From positions 44,761 through 108,760 of the forward strand of contig CAMWPB010000002.1 in the NCBI GenBank assembly GCA_947176065.1: a DNA stretch of 64,000 nucleotides, given 5' to 3'. Position 1 is the stretch's first letter. Each line of letters begins with the position of its first letter. A program made the position numbers and the translations under genes. This document shows positions 8,182 to 15,852 of the stretch, piece after piece. A model generated the notes under the pieces. That model worked only from the letters and a program-made list of their open reading frames with translations, was not told where the DNA came from and did no database searches. This DNA is from an uncultured Lachnospiraceae bacterium (GTDB lineage: Bacteria; Bacillota; Clostridia; Lachnospirales; Lachnospiraceae).

Positions 8182-9666
8182 ATGAACAATTTACCGAAGG
8201 TAAAAATTGGTATCGTGGCGGTAAGCCGTGACTGTTTCCCGTCATCTCTGGCGATCAACAGAAGAAAGGCTCTGGTGGAGGCTTACGCGAAGAAGTATGA
8301 CGCGGCGGACATTTATGAGTGTCCTGTCTGCATCATCGAGAGCGAAATCGACATGGTGAACGCTTTGAAGGACGTTAAGGACAACGGCTGTAACGCGCTC
8401 TGCGTATACCTTGGCAACTTTGGCCCGGAGATCTCCGAGACATTGCTCGCAAAGCACTTTGAAGGCCCGAAGATGTTCGTGGCTGCCGCTGAGGAGTCTC
8501 AGGGTGATCTGATTCAGGGCCGCGGCGACGCTTACTGCGGTATGCTCAATGCCAGCTACAATTTAAAGCTCAGAAATGTAAAGGCTTATATTCCTGAGTA
8601 TCCTGTCGGGGATGCAGAGGACTGTGCGGATATGATCCATGAGTTTATTCCGATTGCCCGTGCGGTTGCGGCGCTCTCCAGCCTGAAGATTATATCTTTC
8701 GGCCCCAGACCGCTCAATTTCCTTGCATGTAACGCACCCATCAAGCAGCTTTACAACCTGGGTGTGGAGATCGAGGAGAACTCCGAGCTGGATCTGTTCG
8801 AGGCATTTAACAAGCATGAGGGTGATCCCCGTATTGCGGATGTGGTGAAGGACATGGAGGCGGAGCTGGGAGAAGGCAACAACAAGCCGACCATCCTGCC
8901 CAAGCTGGCGCAGTATGAGCTGACCCTTCTTGACTGGATCGAGGAGCACAAGGGGTACCGCGAGTACGTGGCGATCGCAGGAAAGTGCTGGCCCGCATTC
9001 CAGACCCAGTTTGGCTTCGTTCCCTGCTATGTGAACAGCCGTCTGACAGGCAGAGGCATTCCGGTATCCTGCGAGGTAGATATCTACGGTTGCTTAAGCG
9101 AGTTCATCGGTGAGGCGGTAAGCGACGATATCGTAACCCTGCTCGACATCAACAACTCCGTTCCGAAGGATATGTACAAGGAGTCTATCGAGGGCAAGTT
9201 CGATTACAAGTTTACGGATACGTTCATGGGCTTCCACTGCGGCAACACCTGCTCCAAGAAGCTGTCCAAGTGCAGCATGGAGTACCAGATGATCATGGCG
9301 AGATCCCTGCCTGAGGAAGTGACACAGGGTACGCTCGAAGGCGATATCGTTCCCGGCAATATCACTTTCTACCGCCTGCAGAGCACCGCAGACAATATTC
9401 TGCGCGCATATGTGGCAGAGGGTGAGGTTCTTCCTGTGGCGACCAGATCCTTTGGCGGCATCGGAGTATTCGCGATTCCGGAGATGGGCAGATTCTACCG
9501 TCACGTGCTGATCGAGAAAAATTACCCGCATCACGGCGCGGTTGCGTTCGGCCACTTCGGCAAAGCGCTGTTCGAGGTATTCAAGTATATCGGTGTGGAT
9601 GTGAGCGAGATCGGCTATAACCAGCCGAAGAGCCTGCCTTATCCGACAGAGAATCCTTTCGCGTAA
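8182..9666 (+). CDS. L-fucose/L-arabinose isomerase family protein
   Basis: A 494-residue protein of the aldose-ketose isomerase superfamily that includes FucI and AraA. These enzymes interconvert an aldose and ketose using Mn2+. Recognisable parts are KIGIVAVSRDCFPSSLA at the N-terminus, the Rossmann-like IISFGPRPLNF (about 175-185), AIAGKCWPAFQTQFGFVPC (about 265-283) and the C-terminal GGIGVFAIPEMGRFYRHVLI. It ends the xylB-DUF4867-isomerase operon, with 55 bp between genes and a GGAGGG ribosome site. Together with the kinase it would convert an aldopentose or deoxyhexose to a phosphorylated ketose. Substrate cannot be fixed from sequence; D-arabinose, L-arabinose, xylose and fucose are all possible. 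Confidence 0.85.
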   Translation: MNNLPKVKIGIVAVSRDCFPSSLAINRRKALVEAYAKKYDAADIYECPVCIIESEIDMVNALKDVKDNGCNALCVYLGNFGPEISETLLAKHFEGPKMFVAAAEESQGDLIQGRGDAYCGMLNASYNLKLRNVKAYIPEYPVGDAEDCADMIHEFIPIARAVAALSSLKIISFGPRPLNFLACNAPIKQLYNLGVEIEENSELDLFEAFNKHEGDPRIADVVKDMEAELGEGNNKPTILPKLAQYELTLLDWIEEHKGYREYVAIAGKCWPAFQTQFGFVPCYVNSRLTGRGIPVSCEVDIYGCLSEFIGEAVSDDIVTLLDINNSVPKDMYKESIEGKFDYKFTDTFMGFHCGNTCSKKLSKCSMEYQMIMARSLPEEVTQGTLEGDIVPGNITFYRLQSTADNILRAYVAEGEVLPVATRSFGGIGVFAIPEMGRFYRHVLIEKNYPHHGAVAFGHFGKALFEVFKYIGVDVSEIGYNQPKSLPYPTENPFA

Positions 9667-9684
9667 AAACAGATACAGAATGGG

Positions 9685-9747
9685 GCAGGGGAGATAAAAC
9701 TCCCCTGCATAGAAAAAGAAGCGGGGCCGGATCATCGGCACCGCTTC
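9685..9747. terminator. Terminator hairpins between convergent genes
   Basis: The first hairpin is GCAGGGGAG/CTCCCCTGC with loop ATAAAA (9685-9708). The second is GAAGCGG/CCGCTTC (9718-9747), flanked by an A-run on the left, which gives a T-run for leftward transcription. Together they can end both the isomerase operon and the leftward gene at 9801. Confidence 0.75.
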
Positions 9748-9800
9748 TTGCTGTGTCATGTGAAATGATGATACTGAAAGAGAACGCGAAGCGCAATCTG

Positions 9801-11048
9801 TTAAAGGATGGTGTCCACCATAGATCCCATAGTCGGCACATTTACGCCGCTGCCGCCGTTATCGTAGGTCTTCTTGGAAAGGGAATCTCCCTGTGTCGCG
9901 TAACGGTAAATCTGGTTCACTCTGTCGGTCATTTTCTCGGCTGTGGAGTAAGCGCCGGTGAACAGATTCTTGACACCGCTCATATCCGCATCCTTAAATT
10001 TCTTTTCGTCGATGGACAATGTCTTGTCGGAGTTGACGGTAACGCCGATTCGGGCGAAAGCACTTTTATTGCTGCTCACTATGCTCTTTAAGTAGCCGGC
10101 CTGGTTGACTACGTTGGAGTTTGCGCTCTTATCTGTGTTATTGATCAGGGCATTGTAATCTTCCACAAAGGAGGAGAACGCCTTGTAAACCTCTTCCTTG
10201 TTGGTGTTGCTGATATTCATGGAGCCTAATTTCTCAATGGATTTGTAAAGTGTATTCGCTGCGGCTGCCGATGAAGCGTCCGTCACGGTTTTGTTTTTAT
10301 CCTTATCCTTTGTGGAGGATGTGCTCGAGGCGCTTGTCGAAGAAGAACTGCCTGCGCCCGCATATTTGGCCTTGGAGGAGGTAACGGCTTCGCCGTCGCC
10401 TGCAGCCCTGTAAATCTGGCTTGCCTTGTTGACCGCTTTGTCCGCGAAGGAGCCGATACCGCCAAAGAGCGTTTTCACCGTGGCGCCGTTTCCGTGTTCC
10501 GTGTCGGCGAGGGCTTTCTTTATGGTATCCTCGTCGAGTGACAGCGTTCTGTCGGAATTCATGGTAATGCCGATCTTGGAGAACAGCTTGTAATTTGAAT
10601 AGTAGGAGTTGTACAAGGACTCTGCCTGTTTCTGGACGGTTGTATTTTCACTCTTTGCCGCGTTCTTCATCAGACTGTTATAATCCTTGATAAAGGCGGA
10701 AACAGAGTCCGTGATTTTGTCGATATTCTCCTCGCTGCGGTCATCGTAGTTCAGGGAGCCGAGTGCGGAGGCGGATTTGTAAAGAGCCGCTGCTGAGGAA
10801 GCAGAAGCGCTGTCTTTGATTTTACCAGCCTTTTTCTGATCGGTTTCTCCGGATTCATCGGCCTTCTGTTTTTCCAGTTTCGCATAGTAAGACTTCAGCA
10901 TCTTGCCGTAGCTGCCGTTCTTAATTGCGGCATAATCGCCAAGCAGGGAACTCACCCCGCCGGCATTGTCACCCCCGCTCATGCCGCCGAGCAGCGTAGA
11001 GTAAGTGTCTGCCATTCCTGAATTTAAACCATTTAAACTGATTCCCAT
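9801..11048 (-). CDS. Unknown protein with internally duplicated domain
   Basis: A 415-residue protein I do not recognise. It has no signal peptide. Residues about 84-215 and 261-384 are an internal duplication. Each unit runs LYKS...LGS(L/M)N, then a helix with DYN(S/A)L, then (F/S)..IG(I/V)T(M/V)NSD(R/K)TLS(L/I)DE, then TLFGG or NLFTG and a closing helix ending in QIYR. A Ser/Lys/Asp-rich linker (about 216-258) joins them. The N-terminus ISLNGLNSGMADTYSTLLG and the low-complexity helices recall flagellar filament-cap or hook-associated proteins (FliD-like), but no flagellar gene is nearby. A good ribosome site, GGAGG, precedes the ATG. Confidence 0.7.
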   Translation of the reverse strand: MGISLNGLNSGMADTYSTLLGGMSGGDNAGGVSSLLGDYAAIKNGSYGKMLKSYYAKLEKQKADESGETDQKKAGKIKDSASASSAAALYKSASALGSLNYDDRSEENIDKITDSVSAFIKDYNSLMKNAAKSENTTVQKQAESLYNSYYSNYKLFSKIGITMNSDRTLSLDEDTIKKALADTEHGNGATVKTLFGGIGSFADKAVNKASQIYRAAGDGEAVTSSKAKYAGAGSSSSTSASSTSSTKDKDKNKTVTDASSAAAANTLYKSIEKLGSMNISNTNKEEVYKAFSSFVEDYNALINNTDKSANSNVVNQAGYLKSIVSSNKSAFARIGVTVNSDKTLSIDEKKFKDADMSGVKNLFTGAYSTAEKMTDRVNQIYRYATQGDSLSKKTYDNGGSGVNVPTMGSMVDTIL

Positions 11049-11303
11049 GTCGTTACCCTCCTTGTTATAAAAGTTGACATCCGTGTCATGTATGTGCTTG
11101 CCGCAAATTATTCCTATATCTATTATTTCGACTTTTGTGCGTAATTGTAAAGAGGTTTAATAAAAAATATTTATAAAAATTTTTCTGTTTTTCTTGACTT
11201 TATCAACAAAATATGTCAATGGGATTAATTGTTGATAATATACAAAAAGAAAAGAAAAAATAGAAGGAAATATAAATAATATAACCACAAATATTTTATA
11301 TCG

Positions 11304-11332
11304 TTGACATGATTTGTTTAAAATGCTATAGT
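11304..11332 (+). promoter_or_regulatory. Sigma-A promoter of the PTS operon
   Basis: TTGACA, a 17-bp spacer and TATAGT. Transcription would start near 11339 and give a leader of about 190 nt before the first PTS gene. Confidence 0.75.
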
Positions 11333-11454
11333 AATTAAAATGTATGAAGGGAAAAGTGGTGAAAATGTAAAAATAGAAGGGCTTTCGCGTTTTGCATATA
11401 TTGCAAAGACCGCAGACGTATAATTTACTGGTGAGAACGCGGAACACTTATAAT

Positions 11455-11480
11455 CGGGCGCGTAACTGCCCGGCTTTTTT
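11455..11480 (+). terminator. Possible attenuator hairpin in the PTS leader
   Basis: A 5-bp GC stem (CGGGC/GCCCG) is followed by a run of six T. It lies inside the leader, between the promoter and the first gene, so it would act as an attenuator if functional. The stem is short. No canonical BglG-type antiterminator site was recognised. Confidence 0.45.
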
Positions 11481-11530
11481 ACTATATTATAGACAATTGG
11501 GATGGGATTGGATGAGAAAGGAGAGTGTGT

Positions 11531-12028
11531 ATGGGTCTTTTTAAAAATATTTTCGGGAACGGAAATAAGGATGAAGGGATACCAATCTGTGCGCCCGCAG
11601 CCGGGAAGCTGGTTCCGTTAAGTGAGGTCAGTGATCCCACGTTTTCGGATGGCATTTTGGGACAGGGGGCGGCAGTTATTCCCACAGGCAATCAGTTTTT
11701 CTCGCCTGTGGACGGTACGGTCACTACGGTGTTTCCTACGGGGCATGCGGCGGCTCTCACCTCTGCGGAGGGGGCGGAGGTGCTGCTGCATATCGGATTG
11801 GATACGGTGAAGCTGAACGGGAAACATTTTACCATCCATGCGGAGGAAGGTCAGCAGGTGAAAAAGGGAGACCTGCTTCTGGAGGCGGATCTGGAACAGA
11901 TCAAAGCGGAAGGATTTGACATTATCACACCGGTCGTTATCTGCAACACAGATGATTTCGCGGAAGTCACGATGGCGGAGGCGCAGGATGTAGAGCCTGG
12001 GGACACTATTTTAATTTTAAAGAAATAA
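11531..12028 (+). CDS. PTS glucose-type EIIA component
   Basis: A 165-residue EIIA of the glucose/N-acetylglucosamine family, which carries phosphate from HPr to the EIIB domain. The core PVDGTVTTVFPTGHAAAL and the phosphorylation-site region EVLLHIGLDTVKLNGKHF (His at about residue 87) are clear, as is the following VKKGDLLLEADLEQIK. The ATG at 11531 is used because AAAGGAGAG is 6-7 bp upstream; a GTG at 11525 overlaps that site. It opens the operon EIIA-EI-HPr-EIICB. Glucose-type EIIA is often fused to EIIC/B or unlinked, so a free EIIA with all partners in one operon is notable. Confidence 0.92.
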   Translation: MGLFKNIFGNGNKDEGIPICAPAAGKLVPLSEVSDPTFSDGILGQGAAVIPTGNQFFSPVDGTVTTVFPTGHAAALTSAEGAEVLLHIGLDTVKLNGKHFTIHAEEGQQVKKGDLLLEADLEQIKAEGFDIITPVVICNTDDFAEVTMAEAQDVEPGDTILILKK

Positions 12029-12053
12029 GGGTTTTGTTTTAGCGGAGGTGGGG

Positions 12054-13670
12054 ATGGAAAGATACATTGGAAAGAGCGTGATGAGGGGAATTGCCATAGG
12101 CAGGATATACCTTTATAAGAAGGTGGACGTTCAGGTGACGGATCAGAAAGTGCCGGATGTGGAAGCTGAGCGGGAACGTTTCTTTGCAGCAGTGGAGCAG
12201 GCGAAAGCGCAGCTTACGCGGCTCTATGACGAGGCCCTGCAGAATGTGGGAGAGGAGCACGCCGCTATCTTTGATGTACATAAAATGCTTTTGGAGGATG
12301 AGGACTATCTGGAAACTGCCGCAGGGGAGATAGAGAACGGTTATAATGCGGTGTATGCAGTCGATCAGGCGGGAACCCAATTTGCGGAGCTGTTTGCGGC
12401 GATGGACGACGAGTATATGAGAGGGCGGGCGGCGGATATACGGGATATTTCCCGGAGGGTGATCCGCATACTTCTGGATCTGCCGGATGAGGAGATCTCT
12501 TCGGATGAGCCGGTGGTTCTGGTGGCGGAGGATCTGACGCCCAGCGAAACGGTGAAGCTTGATAAAAAGAAAATTCTCGGCTTTGTGACCGTGAAAGGTT
12601 CGGCAAATTCCCACACGGCGATTCTGGCAAGGAGCATGAATCTGCCCGCACTGGTGAACGTGGATATTTCTCTTTCTGATGCGCTGCACGGACAGACCTG
12701 TGTGGTGGACGGATTCGAGGGTGAGTTTCTGGTGGAGCCGGAGGAGGAGATACTGTCCGAAAAGGTTGTGCGGAAAAACCAGTGGGTAGCGGATCTGGAA
12801 GCCCTTGAAAAGCTGAAAGGACAGGATAATATCACAAAGAGCGGAAAGCGGATAGACATCTTTGCGAATATCGGAAACGTGGAAGATGCGGAGGCGGCCT
12901 GTGCGGCGGATGCCGGAGGAATCGGCCTTTTCAGAAGTGAGTTTCTCTATCTGGGCAGAGAGACCTTTCCGTCGGAAGAGGAGCAGTATGCGGCATACAG
13001 GGCCGTCCTTGAGAAGATGGAAGGAAAGAAGGTCGTGATCCGCACACTGGATATCGGAGCGGATAAAAAGGTGGACTATTTTGGGCTGGAGCCGGAGGAA
13101 AATCCGGCGCTCGGTTACCGGGCGATCCGTATCTGTCTGGACCGGGAGGAGATATTTATCACCCAGCTTCGGGCGCTCTACCGTGCGGCTGCGCATGGTA
13201 AGCTGGCAATCATGTTTCCCATGATTATATCTGCGGATGAGATAAAGCGGATTAAGCAGATCGTGGAGATGGTGAGGGAGGAGCTTGTCAAAGAAGGGAA
13301 GTCCGTGGGAGAAGCGGAGCTTGGCATTATGATCGAGACGCCGGCGGCGGCTGTGATTTCCGACAAGCTGGCGGAGGAGGTGGACTTTTTCAGCATCGGA
13401 ACAAACGATCTCACACAGTATACGCTGGCGGTAGACCGGCAGAACCAGAAGCTGGACGGAATTTGCGATACCCATCACGAGGCGCTGCTTCGTCTGATCG
13501 AGATGACTGTGAAGAATGCGCATGAGGCAGGTATCTGGGTGGGAATCTGCGGAGAGCTGGGAGCCGATACGGAGCTGACGGAGTGGTTTTTGAAGATTGG
13601 CGTGGATGAGCTGAGTGTAGCGGCATCCGCAGTATTAAAGGTACGTGGGGCGGTGAGAGCGCTGCCATAA
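12054..13670 (+). CDS. ptsI: PTS enzyme I (phosphoenolpyruvate-protein phosphotransferase)
   Basis: A 538-residue EI, which takes phosphate from PEP and passes it to HPr. The N-terminal HPr-binding domain is followed by the phosphohistidine motif GSANSHTAILARS (about residues 180-192), the PEP-binding GIGLFRSEFLYL and TLDIGADKKVDYF, and the C-terminal VGICGELGAD containing the catalytic cysteine. EnteroEI proteins are usually about 570 residues, so this one is a little short. The ATG at 12054 follows GGAGG by 5 bp. It is 25 bp downstream of the EIIA gene and 29 bp upstream of ptsH, the reverse of the usual ptsH-ptsI order. Confidence 0.95.
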   Translation: MERYIGKSVMRGIAIGRIYLYKKVDVQVTDQKVPDVEAERERFFAAVEQAKAQLTRLYDEALQNVGEEHAAIFDVHKMLLEDEDYLETAAGEIENGYNAVYAVDQAGTQFAELFAAMDDEYMRGRAADIRDISRRVIRILLDLPDEEISSDEPVVLVAEDLTPSETVKLDKKKILGFVTVKGSANSHTAILARSMNLPALVNVDISLSDALHGQTCVVDGFEGEFLVEPEEEILSEKVVRKNQWVADLEALEKLKGQDNITKSGKRIDIFANIGNVEDAEAACAADAGGIGLFRSEFLYLGRETFPSEEEQYAAYRAVLEKMEGKKVVIRTLDIGADKKVDYFGLEPEENPALGYRAIRICLDREEIFITQLRALYRAAAHGKLAIMFPMIISADEIKRIKQIVEMVREELVKEGKSVGEAELGIMIETPAAAVISDKLAEEVDFFSIGTNDLTQYTLAVDRQNQKLDGICDTHHEALLRLIEMTVKNAHEAGIWVGICGELGADTELTEWFLKIGVDELSVAASAVLKVRGAVRALP

Positions 13671-13699
13671 CATAAATTAAGGAGGGAGGATATTAAGAA

Positions 13700-13957
13700 A
13701 TGAGGGATTTTACTTATGTAATTAAGGATCCGGTGGGGCTGCATGCCAGACCTGCGGGTCTGCTGGTAAAGAAGGCGGGCGAGTTTACCAGCAGGATTAC
13801 GATCGAGTCAGGGGGTAAGAGCGCTGAGGCGAAGAAACTGATTATGCTGATGGGGCTCGGAATCAAGCAGGGTGCGGAGGTTGTCTGCCGGATTGAGGGC
13901 GAGGACGAGGATGCCGCGCACGAAGCGCTCGCAAAATTTTTTGAAGAAAATTTATAA
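13700..13957 (+). CDS. ptsH: HPr phosphocarrier protein lacking Ser46
   Basis: An 85-residue HPr. His15, the residue phosphorylated by EI, is in the intact motif GLHARPAG. When the sequence is laid against B. subtilis HPr without gaps, position 46, the serine used by HPr kinase/phosphorylase, is lysine (context EAKKLIMLMGLG). In Firmicutes Ser46-P drives CcpA-mediated catabolite repression and inducer exclusion, so this HPr can probably serve transport only. A second, standard HPr elsewhere in the genome would be expected. The gene has a GGAGGGAGG ribosome site and is followed within 21 bp by the EIICB gene. Confidence 0.93.
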   Translation: MRDFTYVIKDPVGLHARPAGLLVKKAGEFTSRITIESGGKSAEAKKLIMLMGLGIKQGAEVVCRIEGEDEDAAHEALAKFFEENL

Positions 13958-13978
13958 AATGATGGGGAGGTAGTGCAT

Positions 13979-15454
13979 ATGATGAAATATTTACAGAAAC
14001 TTGGGAAGTCCCTGATGCTGCCGGTGGCGTGTCTGCCGATCTGCGGTATTTTGATGGGAATCGGATATGCGTTGTGTCCTGAAACGATGCAGGGCGGCGA
14101 CATTGCCGGGACAGGATTTTTAAGCCTTCTGGGATTCTTTCTTGTGAAGGCGGGCGGTGCCTTAATTGACAATATGGCATGGCTTTTCGTTATCGGCGTA
14201 GGCGTTGGAATGGCGGATGACCATGACGGCACGGCAGGTCTTGCGGCATTGGCTTCCTGGCTGATGATGACGAATCTGCTGGCTGTCGGCACAGTGACGA
14301 CGCTGATGCCCTCCGTTGCGGATAATGCGAACAAGTCGCTTGCTTTCGCGAAAATAGCAAATCCGTTTATCGGTATTCTGGCAGGTATCATCGGAGCGAG
14401 CTGCTACAACAAATTTAAGTCCACGAAGCTGCCGGATTGGCTTTCCTTCTTCAGCGGCAAGCGCTGTGTAGCTATAGTATCGGGCGTGGTATCCATCGTG
14501 GCATCAGCGATTCTGCTGTTTGTATGGCCCGTTGTGTTCGGCGCGCTGATTGCAGTAGGTCAGGGTATTGTCGGAATGGGCGCGGTAGGTGCAGGTATCT
14601 ACGCTTTCCTGAACCGTCTGCTGATTCCTACAGGTCTGCACCATGCACTGAACAATGTGTTCTGGTTTGACACCATTGGTCTCGGTGATCTGACCCATTT
14701 CTGGGCGGGCGAGACCAGCGCGGATGTATCCTGGAGTCTTGGTATGTATATGTCGGGATTCTTCCCCTGCATGATGTTCGGTATTCCCGGTGCGGCGCTG
14801 GCTATGATTCATACGGCAAAGAGCGATAAGAAGAAAGTGGCTATCGGCCTGGTGGCTTCTGCGGCTGTCTGCTCCTTTGTATGTGGCGTTACGGAGCCTT
14901 TCGAGTTTGGTTTCATGTTCCTTGCACCGGTTCTGTATCTGATTTATGCGCTGCTTTACGGTATCTTTACGACGATCACCGTACTGCTCGGCTTCCGTGC
15001 AGGCTTCAGTTTCTCGGCAGGCGCGACGGATTTGGTTTTCTCGGCGTTCCTTCCTGCAGCAGATAAAACATGGATGATCCTTCCTCTGGGCATTGCGGCT
15101 TTTGTGGTATTCTATGTGGTGTTCCGCTTCGCTATCGTGAAGTTTGACTTAAAGACACCCGGCAGAGAGGATGACGATGTGGAGGCGGAGAAGAAGGCGG
15201 TTCTTTCCAACAGTGATTTCGCGGAAGTGGCTGCCATCATTCTGGAAGGCCTTGGCGGCAAGGGTAATGTGAAGTCCCTTGACAACTGCATTACAAGACT
15301 CCGTCTGGAAATCAACGATTACACACAGGTGGACGAAAAGAAGATAAAATCTGCGGGAGTGGCTGGTGTTATGAGACCCAGCAAAACTGCGGTGCAGGTA
15401 ATTGTGGGAACCAAGGTGCAGTTTGTGGCGGATGAGATGAAGAAGATGCTGTAA
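13979..15454 (+). CDS. PTS EIICB permease, glucose/N-acetylglucosamine family
   Basis: A fused EIIC-EIIB of 491 residues. EIIC (about 1-390) has roughly ten membrane segments and family motifs GVGVGMADDHDGTAGLAAL, RLLIPTGLHHALNN and the sugar-site CGVTEPFEFGFMFLAP. A short charged linker (GREDDDVEAEKK) leads to EIIB (about 410-491) with the phosphocysteine in LDNCITRLRLEI. It imports and phosphorylates a hexose or amino sugar, receiving phosphate from the EIIA encoded three genes upstream. NagE-like proteins resemble it most, so N-acetylglucosamine is a fair guess but not shown. The start at 13979 fits GGGGAGG 8 bp upstream. Confidence 0.9.
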   Translation: MMKYLQKLGKSLMLPVACLPICGILMGIGYALCPETMQGGDIAGTGFLSLLGFFLVKAGGALIDNMAWLFVIGVGVGMADDHDGTAGLAALASWLMMTNLLAVGTVTTLMPSVADNANKSLAFAKIANPFIGILAGIIGASCYNKFKSTKLPDWLSFFSGKRCVAIVSGVVSIVASAILLFVWPVVFGALIAVGQGIVGMGAVGAGIYAFLNRLLIPTGLHHALNNVFWFDTIGLGDLTHFWAGETSADVSWSLGMYMSGFFPCMMFGIPGAALAMIHTAKSDKKKVAIGLVASAAVCSFVCGVTEPFEFGFMFLAPVLYLIYALLYGIFTTITVLLGFRAGFSFSAGATDLVFSAFLPAADKTWMILPLGIAAFVVFYVVFRFAIVKFDLKTPGREDDDVEAEKKAVLSNSDFAEVAAIILEGLGGKGNVKSLDNCITRLRLEINDYTQVDEKKIKSAGVAGVMRPSKTAVQVIVGTKVQFVADEMKKML

Positions 15455-15477
15455 GCTGGCCGGAAAATCGTGAGTTT

Positions 15478-15507
15478 AAGGGCAGTCTCTTGGGAGGCTG
15501 CCCTTTT
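15478..15507. terminator. Terminator after the PTS operon
   Basis: The stem GGGCAGTCTC/GAGGCTGCCC with a short loop is flanked by AA and TTTT. It can end the PTS operon and, read leftward, the small gene at 15515. Confidence 0.85.
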
Positions 15508-15514
15508 CTGCGGT

Positions 15515-15712
15515 CTAATCCTCGATTTTACAGTGATTAACGGCATAATCAAGAAATATGCCGATTAATTCATTGCGGCTGTGACCGGTTCTGGCAGAAA
15601 TGGCATCAATGTTTTCGACGAGTTCTTCCTTGATTCTGATAGAAAAAGTTTTGTATCCATCATTTCCTTTGTATTTTTTCGGTCTAATTATCAACTTATC
15701 ATCATCAGACAT
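15515..15712 (-). CDS. Ribbon-helix-helix DNA-binding protein
   Basis: A 65-residue protein with the ribbon-helix-helix pattern of CopG/Arc regulators. YKTFSIRIKEELVENIDAIS gives the beta strand and first helix, and ARTGHSRNELIGIFLDYAV the second helix. Such proteins bind operators as dimers. It is divergent from a three-gene block of envelope proteins, and the 140-bp gap between them carries four copies of an ATATGTTA-type box, a likely operator. An RHH antitoxin role is less likely because no toxin gene partners it. Confidence 0.75.
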   Translation of the reverse strand: MSDDDKLIIRPKKYKGNDGYKTFSIRIKEELVENIDAISARTGHSRNELIGIFLDYAVNHCKIED

Positions 15713-15753
15713 AGAGTCACCTCAACTTTTCATTTCCGAAATTCCTTTCCCAT

Positions 15754-15823
15754 TAACATATATTTTAATATTGAAACACATCCTAAAATATGTTATAAAT
15801 ATATGTTATATAAGATAACATAT
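15754..15823. promoter_or_regulatory. Four-copy ATATGTTAT operator array
   Basis: TAACATAT at 15754-15761, ATATGTTAT at 15788-15796 and 15801-15809, and the inverse ATAACATAT at 15815-15823. The boxes lie between the ribbon-helix-helix gene and the lipoprotein gene, suggesting autoregulation and control of the divergent block. Confidence 0.55.
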
Positions 15824-15852
15824 ATTTATACGGTGAGAGAAAGGGAGAAAGT

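Larger units (their letters stand above)
11049..11530. other. AT-rich intergenic region before the PTS operon
   Basis: No gene is seen. It contains the start region of the leftward gene, a strong rightward promoter at 11304-11332, and a leader of about 190 nt. In the leader are a TTTGCA/TGCAAA hairpin (11391-11407), separated CGCGTT and AACGCG segments that could pair, and a terminator-like hairpin at 11455-11480. Confidence 0.6.
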
